From: RYN-428 sp035648595
GTDB taxonomy: Bacteria > Planctomycetota > Phycisphaerae > Tepidisphaerales > Tepidisphaeraceae
DNA: 37,408 nucleotides
Direction of reading: 5' to 3'
NCBI GenBank assembly: GCA_035648595.1
Contig: DASRLH010000150.1
Location: 1 to 37,408, forward strand
In this document: piece by piece, positions 1-7,994 of the stretch
Layout: every line of letters begins with the position of its first letter
Position numbering within the stretch: position 1 is the first letter of the stretch
The notes under the pieces: model-generated
Seen by the model: the letters and a program-made list of their open reading frames with translations, nothing else
The model's database searches: none
Told to the model about the DNA's origin: nothing
Made by a program: the position numbers and the translations under genes

Positions 1-108
1 AACCGCAAGTCCGACGGCCCACCCGGCTGGCTCACCCTCTGGCGCGGATGGAATGACCTTCACCTGATGGTCATGGGCGCGCGGGCGGCTGGACTGGAAA
101 AAATGTGA
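1..108 (+). CDS. C-terminal end of an IS4-type transposase (partial)
   Basis: The first 35 codons of the window are open in frame 1 and end in TGA at 106-108. The peptide contains KSDGPPGWLTLWRGWNDLHL. The pattern 'R.DGPPG..TLWRG...L..M' is what I know from the extreme C-terminus of IS4-family DDE transposases, after the catalytic glutamate region. The catalytic part lies outside the window, so activity cannot be judged. The stop codon lies inside a 41-bp sequence (98-138) repeated in inverted orientation at 37271-37311, which suggests the element's outer end is close by. The family call rests on one short motif and is moderate. Confidence 0.5.
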   Translation, partial: NRKSDGPPGWLTLWRGWNDLHLMVMGARAAGLEKM

Positions 109-138
109 CGAAAGATGAGGCGAGACGCCCGTGATACG
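98..138. repeat. 41-bp repeat, inverted copy of 37271-37311
   Basis: These 41 bases match the reverse complement of 37271-37311 without mismatch. The repeat covers the last transposase codons and stop, a unique stretch (GACGAAAGATGAG), and then half of the CACGGGCG-AGA-CGCCCGTG palindrome found elsewhere in the window. It may be the IS end plus a preferred target. Confidence 0.8.
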
Positions 139-190
139 GTAACGGGCCGGCCCATCGTCTGGTATCATCAGACTCGAAAGTGAGGGACAG

Positions 191-1198
191 ATGAATCGGG
201 TATTCAAGTCGAGGCATTTTTATCTGGCGGCGTTCATTGTAGCGGCGGGGTCGGTGACCCTTGTGTTGAGTATTTCGCATCGCGGGTATGGGGCGCCGCG
301 GTCCGCCGCGCTACCGCCGGAATTGGGGGCCGACACGAGCCTGCACGGCAAGCAGGTTTTCCCCGCGGACGATCCGTGGAACCAGGATGTTTCCCAGGAT
401 CCGCTCGATCCCCATTCCGACAAGCTGATCGCCAGCATCGGCTTGGGTAAGCCCTTGCACCCGGATTTCGGAAGCGAGTACCAGGGCGCGCCGATGGGCA
501 TTCCCTATGTGATCGTGGCGGGGAACCAGCGGAAGGTGAAAGTTGCCTTTGAGTATCGTGGCGAGTCTGATCCCGGCCCTTATCCCATTCCGCCCGATGC
601 TCCAATCGAAGGCGGGCCCAAGTCCGATGGCGACCGCCATGTGCTGATTATCGACCGCGACAACTGGATATTATACGAGCTGTTTTCCGTTCAGCCGCCG
701 GCCAACGGCAAGGGCTGGAAGGCCGGCAGCGGGGCGGTCTGGGATTTGAAAAAGGTCAGCTTTGGCCAGCGCCCCAAAGGCGCGACCAGCGCCGATGCCG
801 CGGGCTTGCCGATCTTTCCGGGGCTGGTGCGATATGATGAGGTGGCGGAGCAAAAAGAGATTCGCCATGCGTTGCGGTTTACGATCGTCAAGAGCCGCCG
901 GGCGTATGTGCCCCCGGCAACGCACTATGCCAGCAAACGGACCGACCCCAATTTGCCGCCGATGGGGATGCGCGTTCGGCTCAAGGCCGGCTACGACCTC
1001 TCGGGGTTCTCCCCCAATTGCCAGGTCATTCTCAAGGCACTCAAGAAATACGGCATGATCGTCGCCGACAACGGCAGCGACTGGTTCCTCTCGGGCGATC
1101 ATGATTCGCGCTGGGACAACGAAGAGATGCACACGCTGACGAAAGTGAAAGGCGCCGACTTCGAGGTGCTGAAAATGGGCCCGGTCACAACGCGATAA
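191..1198 (+). CDS. conserved secreted protein, function unknown
   Basis: This is a 335-residue protein. The N-terminus has a basic stretch followed by a hydrophobic segment (about residues 12-27), so it is exported or membrane-anchored. The mature part begins with FPADDPWNQDVS, followed by PLDPHSDKLIASIG. I recall this opening from a family of secreted proteins of unknown function in Acidobacteria, Planctomycetes and soil bacteria. Further conserved-looking blocks are HVLIIDRDNWILYELF and AAGLPIFPGLVRYDEV, with GADFEVLKM near the end. A GAGGGA ribosome-binding site sits just before the ATG. The His/Asp-rich blocks could be an enzyme active site, but I cannot name a reaction. It stands alone, convergent with the Uma2-type gene. 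Confidence 0.8.
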   Translation: MNRVFKSRHFYLAAFIVAAGSVTLVLSISHRGYGAPRSAALPPELGADTSLHGKQVFPADDPWNQDVSQDPLDPHSDKLIASIGLGKPLHPDFGSEYQGAPMGIPYVIVAGNQRKVKVAFEYRGESDPGPYPIPPDAPIEGGPKSDGDRHVLIIDRDNWILYELFSVQPPANGKGWKAGSGAVWDLKKVSFGQRPKGATSADAAGLPIFPGLVRYDEVAEQKEIRHALRFTIVKSRRAYVPPATHYASKRTDPNLPPMGMRVRLKAGYDLSGFSPNCQVILKALKKYGMIVADNGSDWFLSGDHDSRWDNEEMHTLTKVKGADFEVLKMGPVTTR

Positions 1199-1257
1199 CC
1201 AGGAAAATGCAAGATGAACCACAGCGGCGAGGTATTCAGTGCCTCCTTATACCGCCG

Positions 1258-1854
1258 TCACCCGTTAGCGGCCCTAAAAACCGACGCCAGATCGAACTCC
1301 AGCCCGGCGAGCAACCGAGTGGCGTACTTGTCGCATGCGCTGACGGTGCGCTCCGTCCAACGCCCGCTTACACGCCGCAGAACGAGCATTTCCTCTCTGG
1401 CGGCATCGATGATCCAGTATTCGCGTACGCCAAACGAAAGATATTCCTCGCGCTTTTCGACATAATCCCGATGATGCGAGCCGGGCGAGACGACTTCGAT
1501 GACAATCTCCGGGATCCATGTAGCCCATAGGTCGGCCGCATCTTCCGGGGCAGTCTTGTAGATCGCGAGGTCGGGATGGCGCTCCGACTGGGCCTCGGCC
1601 AGAAGGATCTTGCATTCGCCGCCCGCGGCCAACGTATGTATCTGACTCGGATGCTGCGGGCGATATGCGTAGAATTGAGCACTGGCAGCATCCACCATCG
1701 CGAGATGTTTTCGATCGGGAACGTCAACCACGGCAATCCTTCCTCGTCCCAACTCATAATTGAAGCCGGATTGCGCCTCGGCGTGTTCGAAGTCATCGAG
1801 CGCCATTTGTTTGCCGGCGTCGGCAGGGCCAATTTGTATTGTTGTGCGCGACAT
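1258..1854 (-). CDS. Uma2-family (DUF820) restriction-endonuclease-like protein
   Basis: This is a 198-residue protein of the Uma2/DUF820 family, which has a PD-(D/E)XK nuclease fold and is often present in many copies in cyanobacteria and planctomycetes. Visible hallmarks are YELGRGRI near residue 33, HPDLAIYK near residue 93, and the core IPEIVIEVVSPGS...D...K...Y...GVREYWIID at about residues 114-152, holding the predicted catalytic Glu, Asp and Lys. Length is normal for the family. The family's real role is unsettled; some members are linked to mobile elements. The gene lies 49 bases downstream of tyrA on the same strand, so it may be co-transcribed, but no functional link is evident. Confidence 0.9.
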   Translation of the reverse strand: MSRTTIQIGPADAGKQMALDDFEHAEAQSGFNYELGRGRIAVVDVPDRKHLAMVDAASAQFYAYRPQHPSQIHTLAAGGECKILLAEAQSERHPDLAIYKTAPEDAADLWATWIPEIVIEVVSPGSHHRDYVEKREEYLSFGVREYWIIDAAREEMLVLRRVSGRWTERTVSACDKYATRLLAGLEFDLASVFRAANG

Positions 1855-1903
1855 CGTTCTTCCCAGGCAGAACTACATAGTATATTCGGACGGGATACCC
1901 TGG

Positions 1904-2752
1904 CTAAGGTACGGAGGCTTTTGCCAGTCTCCGCTGCCCCGCTTGCTCGAGCCATTGCCTGAGCGCATCGGCCTTGTCGGGCTCCAGCAGCAGACTTAAA
2001 TCCGCCAGTTGCGCCCGTAGGCGATCAATGCTCGCGCAGAGGTTATCACGATTATCCAGGAAAATATCGCGCCAGAGGGTTGGGTCGCCGCCGGCGATTC
2101 GGGTCATGTCGTGGAAGCCTTTGCCGGCCAGTGCCATGGAGTCGGGCTCCTGCATCGCTATGAGGGCGGCGGCCAGGGCGTGGGGCAAATGGCTAACATC
2201 CGACAGTTGCCGGTCATGCGCTTCGGGGCTGATTCGGCATGTGCGCATCCCCAGGATTTCCCAGAACTGCTCAATCCGCGAAAGTGCGTCGGCATCTGTC
2301 CGCGACGTGGGGGTGAGGATGCACAGCGCGCCGTCGTATAGATCGGCCCGCGCGAACTCGACGCCGCGTTTTTCGCTGCCGGCCATGGGATGGCTGCCGA
2401 CGAAATGCACCTGCGGCGAGAGGAGTTCCTCCGCTGCCGTCACGACGGTTCGCTTTGTGCTCCCCACGTCCGTCACCAAGGTTCCCGGCGACAGCAGGGG
2501 GGCGAGTTCGGCGAGCAAGGGCCGGAATAATCCGACCGGCGTACAAAGAATAACCAAATCCGCGCCGCGAACTGCCGGTGCCAGTTGCTCGTAACCCTCG
2601 TCTAACGCACCGGATGTAAGGGCGGCATCAAGGGTTGCCCGGCGATGTCCATAACCAACGACTGCGCAGCCGTTTAGGCGCTGCCGGACGGCCAGCCCGA
2701 TCGATCCGCCGAGCAGGCCGACGCCCAGAATACTGATGCGCTTGGGTTGCAT
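1904..2752 (-). CDS. tyrA: prephenate/arogenate dehydrogenase
   Basis: TyrA carries out the NAD(P)-dependent oxidative decarboxylation of prephenate (or arogenate) in tyrosine synthesis. With the ATG at 2752 the protein is 282 residues and opens directly with the Rossmann fold: ISILGVGLLGGSIGLA, where the GxGxxG loop binds the cofactor. Other family landmarks are VGSHPMAGSEKRGVEFA (catalytic His region), SDVSHLPHALAAAL in the helical dimerisation domain, and GGDPTLWRDIFLDNRDNL. The frame stays open to 2899, but the added residues do not resemble TyrA, so the internal start is preferred. There is no chorismate mutase or ACT domain. It is divergent from accA; the roughly 220 bases between them should hold both promoters. 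Confidence 0.93.
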   Translation of the reverse strand: MQPKRISILGVGLLGGSIGLAVRQRLNGCAVVGYGHRRATLDAALTSGALDEGYEQLAPAVRGADLVILCTPVGLFRPLLAELAPLLSPGTLVTDVGSTKRTVVTAAEELLSPQVHFVGSHPMAGSEKRGVEFARADLYDGALCILTPTSRTDADALSRIEQFWEILGMRTCRISPEAHDRQLSDVSHLPHALAAALIAMQEPDSMALAGKGFHDMTRIAGGDPTLWRDIFLDNRDNLCASIDRLRAQLADLSLLLEPDKADALRQWLEQAGQRRLAKASVP

Positions 2753-2973
2753 GGTCCGATAATACCGTTGGCACCGCGAATCGGGAAGTTCTCCCGATTG
2801 GTCAAGTGGTTGTCCAGTGGGAGCCACAACCTTGATGAGAAGGGCGTGTGAGTCTAGGCTATTGGCGTTCGGTTCGCGCACCCACGAACATTTGCCCAAG
2901 GATGAAGGTTGTAGGACCCTCGCGCAAGTTTATAAGGCTGCCGCCCGATTCCGTGGTCGGCCGTATTGAAAAT

Positions 2974-4032
2974 ATGCCAGTCATTGCAACTCCCTCGGCT
3001 TCCCGCACACATTTTTCCGGCGAGCTCCCGCCGCCCAGTGCCGTGCCTTCGATTCGTCATGTGCTGGAATTCGAAAAGCCCCTGGCCCGCCTCGAGCAGC
3101 AAATCCGCGAGTTGGAGGCGATGGAATCGCAAAAGCAGATCGATTATTCCAAAGAGCTTCGCCAGCTTCGCGCCAATTACACGTCCCTGTTACGCAAAAC
3201 TTACGACAATTTGAATGCTTGGGAAACCGTGCAAGTGGCCCGGCACCCGCAACGGCCATTGTTTAAGGACCTGGTAGAACTGATCTGCCGGGAGTTTCGA
3301 GAATTGCACGGAGACCGCCATTTCGGCGACGACGCCGCGATTATCTGCGGACTGGCCCGCCTCGGTAAAGACAAGGTGATGCTGATCGGCCATCACAAGG
3401 GCCGCGAAACCAAGGAAAAGGTGAAATGTTCGTTTGGCCTGGCCCACCCCGAGGGCTATCGCAAGGCGCTACGGTGCATGAAGCTGGCGGAGAAGTTTGG
3501 TTTGCCGGTGGTGACGCTGATTGATACACCGGGCGCCTACCCCGGCATCGGCGCCGAGGAACGGGGCCAGGCCGAATCGATCGCCCGCAATCTGATGGAA
3601 ATGAGCCGGCTCAAAACGCCCATCGTCAGCATCGTTACCGGCGAAGGCGGCTCCGGCGGCGCGCTGGGCATCGGCGTGGCCGACCGCGTGGCCATGATGG
3701 AGCATGCGTGGTATTCGGTCATTTCGCCCGAAGCCTGCTCCTCAATTCTTTTCAAAGGCAACGAGAACGCGCCGCAATTGGCCGAGAGCCTCAAGCTGAC
3801 CAGCAAACACCTGCGCGAGCTTGGCGTTGTGGATGCCGTCATCCCCGAACCCCTGGGCGGCGCTCACCGCGACCCGCACACGGCGGCCCACAATCTCGGG
3901 CAATTCATTGCCAAGACTCTTCGCGATCTCAAACGCGTTAAGCTCCCCAATCTTCTGGAGCGGCGCTACGAGAAGTTCAGGAACCTTGGCGTCTACATCG
4001 AATCCACGCGAAAGGCCGCGCGGGCCGGGTGA
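2974..4032 (+). CDS. accA: acetyl-CoA carboxylase carboxyltransferase subunit alpha
   Basis: AccA forms, with AccD, the carboxyltransferase half of acetyl-CoA carboxylase, making malonyl-CoA for fatty acid synthesis in the cytoplasm. The 352-residue product has the usual AccA layout: an N-terminal coiled helix pair (FEKPLARLEQQIRELE), then the crotonase-fold domain with ELHGDRHFGDDAAIICGLAR, TLIDTPGAYPGIGAEERGQA and TGEGGSGGALGIG, the last building the oxyanion holes. ISPEACSSILFK is also diagnostic. Length matches a typical AccA plus about 25 extra N-terminal residues. Starts at 2902 or 2848 are possible in the same frame, with no strong ribosome-binding site to decide. No accD is next to it. 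Confidence 0.95.
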   Translation: MPVIATPSASRTHFSGELPPPSAVPSIRHVLEFEKPLARLEQQIRELEAMESQKQIDYSKELRQLRANYTSLLRKTYDNLNAWETVQVARHPQRPLFKDLVELICREFRELHGDRHFGDDAAIICGLARLGKDKVMLIGHHKGRETKEKVKCSFGLAHPEGYRKALRCMKLAEKFGLPVVTLIDTPGAYPGIGAEERGQAESIARNLMEMSRLKTPIVSIVTGEGGSGGALGIGVADRVAMMEHAWYSVISPEACSSILFKGNENAPQLAESLKLTSKHLRELGVVDAVIPEPLGGAHRDPHTAAHNLGQFIAKTLRDLKRVKLPNLLERRYEKFRNLGVYIESTRKAARAG

Positions 4033-4149
4033 TGTACCCGTTGGCTGTAAAGGTTCGAGAGCGACGATTCCAAGTACTTGTACGCGACTACATGCTATTC
4101 ATCCGTGAGATAACGAAACGGGCTTCGGGTCGGGATCCCAACCTCAATC

Positions 4150-4247
4150 GTGACACGGGCGTCCCGCCCGTGCGTCTTGCATGGTACTCAGAATGAATCG
4201 ATTTCCCTACCCCACAGCGGTCCGCACGGGCGAGACGCCCGTGTCAC
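4150..4247. repeat. paired palindromic repeat (CACGGGCG...CGCCCGTG family)
   Basis: Two 25-base arms, 4150-4174 and 4223-4247, face each other across 48 bases. Each arm is itself a hairpin: CACGGGCG, a 3-base loop, CGCCCGTG. The left arm has loop TCC instead of the usual TCT. Similar pairs of almost the same overall length lie at 25587-25686 and 33019-33116. The element fills most of the gap between accA and the convergent chorismatase gene, so it could also act as a bidirectional terminator. Confidence 0.85.
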
Positions 4248-4290
4248 GTTAAAGGGACTGAATCCACGAATGTCGTGGGTTCGCACTTCA

Positions 4291-5298
4291 TCATTCATCC
4301 TTCATCATTTCCCGATCTGCAACCCCCTCGATCTCCACAAGCAACTCCGCCCGGCATAAATCCGCCCGCAGGTGCTCGATCCGGCAGTCCCCCGGAAACG
4401 CCGCCCCAACCGCCCGCGTCACCTCGGGCCGATCCTGCTCGCGCACGTAATACACCCGCAAATTGCAAAAACGCGCCAGCGCGGCGGCACGGTCGCCGGG
4501 GGCGAGTTCCTCATGGAAAGGCTGCCCGTCGGCGGCGCGCACGAGATGCGCAAGATTGTGAAACGTCTCGTCTATCTGGGCGGATAAGTTGCCGACGTGG
4601 ACCGAATCTTCCCCGCGAATGCTGGCGGTGCCCCCCACGAGAATCAGGCTGCCCCGCGCGTCGGGAACAACCGTTGCGCGCGCGAAGCAGGGCGGCAGGG
4701 GGCCGAAACGTCTGGAGTAGCGATGGGGGGCGATTTGCCGGGGGTTGGCGACCAATACGCCCGGCGTCCTGCTGCCCAAGGCATGCACGACCAGGTCGCG
4801 GCCCCGGTGCCCAACGCCTGATGCGCTGGGCACGGTGCGATCCAGGCCCGCTGATCCCCCAAGCCATTGGGATAGCGCGCGAAACCGGCCGGCATTGAAA
4901 TTCATGTAGCGGTCGATGCCCGGCCCGCTGTGGGCGTGAATCTCCGGCAGATAATTCCAGAACCGCACCGGATGGGGCGCCGCGCTGCCGCGAAGGTCGT
5001 CGGCAATCGCGCTATAGACTTGCGAGCATCGCTCTTCAAAGTCGCCCGCTCCCAGGCCGGCAGCCTCTTTCGCCCGCGCGCTCACCAGGCGCCAGTCCTC
5101 GCATTGCACCGTCCCGAGCGATATCGTCCCGACCTGCTTTTGGGCAACGCAAGAGGCTGGGCCGATCCGGTCGATCACCCATCGCGGCGCATCGGTCGAG
5201 CCTTGGCAGCCGGCGGACGATTGGGTTGGGGTGGAGGGTGAAATCATCTGCAACGGCGGTCGCGAAACATTGTGTCGTGCAGCGGTACGATCAGACAC
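4291..5298 (-). CDS. FkbO/Hyg5-family chorismatase
   Basis: Chorismatases of this family hydrolyse chorismate, giving a dihydroxy-cyclohexadiene acid (FkbO) or 3-/4-hydroxybenzoate (Hyg5, XanB2). The 335-residue product shows the family blocks in order: VRFWNYLPEIHA (about 124-135), YMNFNAGRF, SASGVG, VANPRQIAPHRYSRRFGP (about 188-205), CFARATVV, GTASIRGEDSVHVGNLSAQ and ETFHNLAHLV. It ends with LLVEIEG, where FkbO and Hyg5 carry an essential glutamate. The C-terminal part has the YjgF/Rid-like fold typical of the family. The GTG at 5298 gives the longest form; an in-frame ATG at 5247 would drop 17 poorly conserved residues. No pigment or polyketide cluster is adjacent, so the product is open. 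Confidence 0.85.
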   Translation of the reverse strand: MSDRTAARHNVSRPPLQMISPSTPTQSSAGCQGSTDAPRWVIDRIGPASCVAQKQVGTISLGTVQCEDWRLVSARAKEAAGLGAGDFEERCSQVYSAIADDLRGSAAPHPVRFWNYLPEIHAHSGPGIDRYMNFNAGRFRALSQWLGGSAGLDRTVPSASGVGHRGRDLVVHALGSRTPGVLVANPRQIAPHRYSRRFGPLPPCFARATVVPDARGSLILVGGTASIRGEDSVHVGNLSAQIDETFHNLAHLVRAADGQPFHEELAPGDRAAALARFCNLRVYYVREQDRPEVTRAVGAAFPGDCRIEHLRADLCRAELLVEIEGVADREMMKDE

Positions 5299-5406
5299 GT
5301 TTAATCTATAGCCTTAGCGTGTTGCGAACAAGTACGGCGGCGCACTTTAGCGGATGTCTTAACGGATGTCGGGACGCCTGACGGAGTCGGCCCTGCGAAG
5401 AAGGAG

Positions 5407-5430
5407 AGAAGCGGCGGGGACGCCGCTTCT
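5407..5430. repeat. 10-bp stem hairpin, loop GGGA
   Basis: AGAAGCGGCG, loop GGGA, CGCCGCTTCT: a perfect 10-bp stem in the gene-free stretch upstream of the chorismatase. Arms and loop resemble the hairpins inside the 76-bp tandem repeat that starts 53 bases downstream. There is no T-tract, so it is not a clear terminator. Confidence 0.75.
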
Positions 5431-5482
5431 ACAGTTCGCCCGAAAGCAGTCTCACGGTTCAAACGCGGCCCGCGCGTCTACG

Positions 5483-5710
5483 TAGAAGCGATGTCCTCGT
5501 CGCTTTCGGGAGCGCTGCGCCTGCGGAGAAGACACGCGGCAAGGACGCCGCGTCTATGTAGAAGCGACGTCCTCGTCGCTTTTGGGAGCGCTGCGCCTGC
5601 GGAGAAGACACGCGGCGGGGACGCCGCGTCTACGTCGAAGCGACGTCCTCGTCGCTTTCGGGAGTGCTGCGCCTGCGGAGAAGACACGCGGCAAGCACTC
5701 CGCGCCTACC
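5483..5710. repeat. three tandem copies of a 76-bp unit
   Basis: Units start at 5483, 5559 and 5635, with a decayed fourth start at 5711, giving a constant 76-base period and very few differences. Each unit holds two hairpins: AAGCGACG-TCCT-CGTCGCTT and a CGCGGC...GCCGCG stem with an AGGA/GGGA-type loop. The repeat lies inside a gene-free stretch (5299-5886). Short open frames across it are explained by the period not being a multiple of three and are not genes. Function unknown; it could be a structured-RNA array or a hairpin element that multiplied in tandem. Confidence 0.9.
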
Positions 5711-5886
5711 TAGAAGTGATGCCCACGGTACGGGGAATGTAAGGATAGCCAAGGGATTAGCCCAACCTTGGCGAATCAAAGTTGTCGCCGCGGGCCGCTT
5801 GGATTACAGTCGGGGCCCGAAGAGTCGCCGGGGTGACGGTGGACGATTCGAGCCGGGTCGCGGGCGATGGCTGGATGTGCGCTTTC

Positions 5887-6621
5887 ATGACGAACCGCCA
5901 GAGCGTTAAAGTTTCAATTTCGCGCGCCCGGCGCGTGGGCCGCTCGATGGTCGGCGTACTCATACTTTATGCGGCATGTGTCGCGGGGGGCTGCACGAGC
6001 ATTCGAATCGTCGATCCGCCGCGAACTGCCGACCTGGATTTTCTGCTGACCGGCGCCGCCGAGCAGGCGGTCAGCCAGCTTTCCACCGATGCGCTGCGCG
6101 ATCGGGCGGTTTATGTGGATACGTCGTGGCTGATCCCGACGGTCCAGCCGACGGCGAATTTTCAGTTGGCCGATGAACTGGCCCGCCAGCCGTCGCTGGA
6201 ACATTTGTTCCTGATCGGCGAGCTTCGCGCAAAGCTCCTCAAGTCCGGCGTGCGGCTGGTGCCCAAGAACAAGGCGCAGGTGATTCTCGAAGTGAGGGCC
6301 GGCGCGCTGAGCACCAATCGGCTCGATTATCTGCTGGGCTTGCCGGCCTCGCTGATTCCCACCTCCGCCCTCGGCGGGCTGACCGGAAGCAGCAACACCG
6401 CCACCAGCGCCGGCGTCACCGTCAATACCCCCGAGCTTTCAATCCTCAAAAGCACCAAGCAATACGGCTGGGCCAGCGTAGCCTTTGTGGCCTACTGGGC
6501 CGACAGCGGCGAACTGCTCGCCGTCTCGGGCCCCTTCGTCGGCCGCACCTCCCGCGAGGATTTCTGGATCTTCGGCACAGGGCCAAAGACCATCGGGAAT
6601 ATCCCGCCGGCGCAGAAATGA
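5887..6621 (+). CDS. predicted lipoprotein, DUF6655-like
   Basis: This is a 244-residue predicted lipoprotein. The N-terminus is basic, then hydrophobic (VGVLILYAACVAGGC), and the VAGGC lipobox puts the lipid-modified cysteine near residue 36. The mature protein begins TSIRIVDPPRTADLDFLLTG, followed by a region rich in charged helices and a glycine/serine/threonine-rich stretch (GLTGSSNTATSAGVTVNTP). I associate this opening with planctomycete lipoproteins labelled DUF6655; that name is from memory. Two in-frame ATGs fit, 5887 and 5947; the frame stays open to 5782, but those residues look like intergenic sequence. It probably sits in the outer envelope; no role can be assigned. Confidence 0.75.
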   Translation: MTNRQSVKVSISRARRVGRSMVGVLILYAACVAGGCTSIRIVDPPRTADLDFLLTGAAEQAVSQLSTDALRDRAVYVDTSWLIPTVQPTANFQLADELARQPSLEHLFLIGELRAKLLKSGVRLVPKNKAQVILEVRAGALSTNRLDYLLGLPASLIPTSALGGLTGSSNTATSAGVTVNTPELSILKSTKQYGWASVAFVAYWADSGELLAVSGPFVGRTSREDFWIFGTGPKTIGNIPPAQK

Positions 6622-6644
6622 AACGCATATCGTCAGCCGAAAAC

Positions 6645-6796
6645 GAAGATTAAACACAAAGGCACGAAGACACAAAGTGATTGGCTGACGTTCCGAAACT
6701 TGAGAACGGTCCCGTCGGAAGTTGCGGGGATCAGGATTGAATCCTAGCCGGATTTGTATTTTCCTTTGTGTCTTTGTGTCTTTGTGTTTAATCTTC
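6645..6796. repeat. inverted pair of ACAAAG-rich repeats
   Basis: The arm at 6645-6678 (starting GAAGATTAAACACAAAGG) and the arm at 6763-6796 are imperfect reverse complements, about 34 bases each with two or three differences. The second ends 16 bases before the tgt ATG and so must be in its leader. A related pair lies at 21813-22098. This A/C-rich repeat is one I have often seen in planctomycete and verrucomicrobial intergenic DNA. Confidence 0.85.
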
Positions 6797-6812
6797 ACTA
6801 GCGAATACCCGA

Positions 6813-7994
6813 ATGTATAATTCGAGCTTGCCGCCTTTGAAGTATGAATTGCTCGCCAAAGACGTGCGTTCGGCCGCGCGCTTGGGGCGGGTGACTACGC
6901 GGCATGGGGTTTACGATACGCCGGCGTTCATGCCGGTGGGAACGCAAGGGTCGGTCAAGGGGCTGCTGCCCGATCAGGTGGCGGCGACGGGGTCGCAGAT
7001 TATTCTCGCCAACACCTACCATCTCATGCTCCGGCCCGGCGAACAGGTGGTGGCCGACCTGGGCGATCTGCATCGGTTCATGGGCTGGCCGGGGCCGATT
7101 CTTACCGACAGCGGGGGGTTTCAGGTTTTCTCATTGGCGGACATCAACAAGATCAACGACGACGGGGTGATTTTTAAGAGCCATATCGATGGGGCGATGA
7201 TCGAACTGACGCCACGCCGGAGTATCGAAGTGCAAAACGTCCTGGGAGCGGACATCATCATGGCGTTTGATGAATGCCCGCCGGCCAACGCGCCGCGCGA
7301 ATATCATCGGCAGGCGGTGGATCGAACGCTCCGCTGGGCGGAGCAATGCCTGGCCGCTCATGGCAGGGCGGCCGATCAGTCGCTCTTTGGCATCGTGCAG
7401 GGAGGAACCGATCTGGGCCTTCGAGCCGAATGCGCTCGAAAGCTCGTCGCCCTCAACTTTCCGGGATACGGGATGGGGGGATTGGCGGTGGGGGAGGGGT
7501 TTGAGGCGATGAAAGCGGTATTGGCGGCGATTACGCCACTGTTGCCCGAGGATCGGCCCCGGTATCTGATGGGCGTGGGCTTTCCGCGCGACATCGTGGC
7601 GGCGGTTGCGTGCGGGATCGACCAATTCGACTGCGTGATGCCCACCCGCAATGGCCGCAATGCTTACGCTTTCACCGCATCGGGCCCGATCCGGTTGCGC
7701 AACAGCCAATTCATCCGCGACACCGGCCCGCTGGAGGCCGGCTGCGACTGTTACGCCTGCCGGATTTTTACGCGCGGGGCGATCCGGCATTTTTTTTGTG
7801 CCGGCGAGATGCTTGGCCCCGTGCTCGTTTCCGTGCATAATGTCCGTTTCTACCAGCGCCTGATGGCGGATATCCGCGGCGCGCTGGCCCAGGGCGACTT
7901 TGATCGCTTTCGGATGACCGACCCGCGATGCGGGCTGGGGCCGTCGCAAACGGACAGCAAGAACGCCGGGCTGGCATTCAAGGAGATGAATTGA
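6813..7994 (+). CDS. tgt: tRNA-guanine transglycosylase (queuosine)
   Basis: Tgt swaps guanine-34 of GUN-anticodon tRNAs for preQ1, a step in queuosine synthesis. At 393 residues it is a normal bacterial Tgt. Seen: TPAFMPVGTQGSVKG near the start, ANTYHLMLRPG, LTDSGGFQVFSL with the catalytic Asp, IMAFDECPP, FGIVQGG, GGLAVGEG in the substrate pocket, and the nucleophile region FDCVMPTRNGRNA. The C-terminal zinc site is CDCYACRIFTRGAIRHFF, with the ligands Cys-x-Cys-x2-Cys and a later His. It leads a plus-strand run into yajC with overlapping ends, a common tgt-yajC-secDF arrangement. The leader contains one arm of an ACAAAG repeat. Confidence 0.97.
   Translation: MYNSSLPPLKYELLAKDVRSAARLGRVTTRHGVYDTPAFMPVGTQGSVKGLLPDQVAATGSQIILANTYHLMLRPGEQVVADLGDLHRFMGWPGPILTDSGGFQVFSLADINKINDDGVIFKSHIDGAMIELTPRRSIEVQNVLGADIIMAFDECPPANAPREYHRQAVDRTLRWAEQCLAAHGRAADQSLFGIVQGGTDLGLRAECARKLVALNFPGYGMGGLAVGEGFEAMKAVLAAITPLLPEDRPRYLMGVGFPRDIVAAVACGIDQFDCVMPTRNGRNAYAFTASGPIRLRNSQFIRDTGPLEAGCDCYACRIFTRGAIRHFFCAGEMLGPVLVSVHNVRFYQRLMADIRGALAQGDFDRFRMTDPRCGLGPSQTDSKNAGLAFKEMN

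Noticed and set aside
5483..5710. CRISPR-like array
   Set aside because: The repeats are contiguous 76-base units with no unique spacers, and no cas gene is present.
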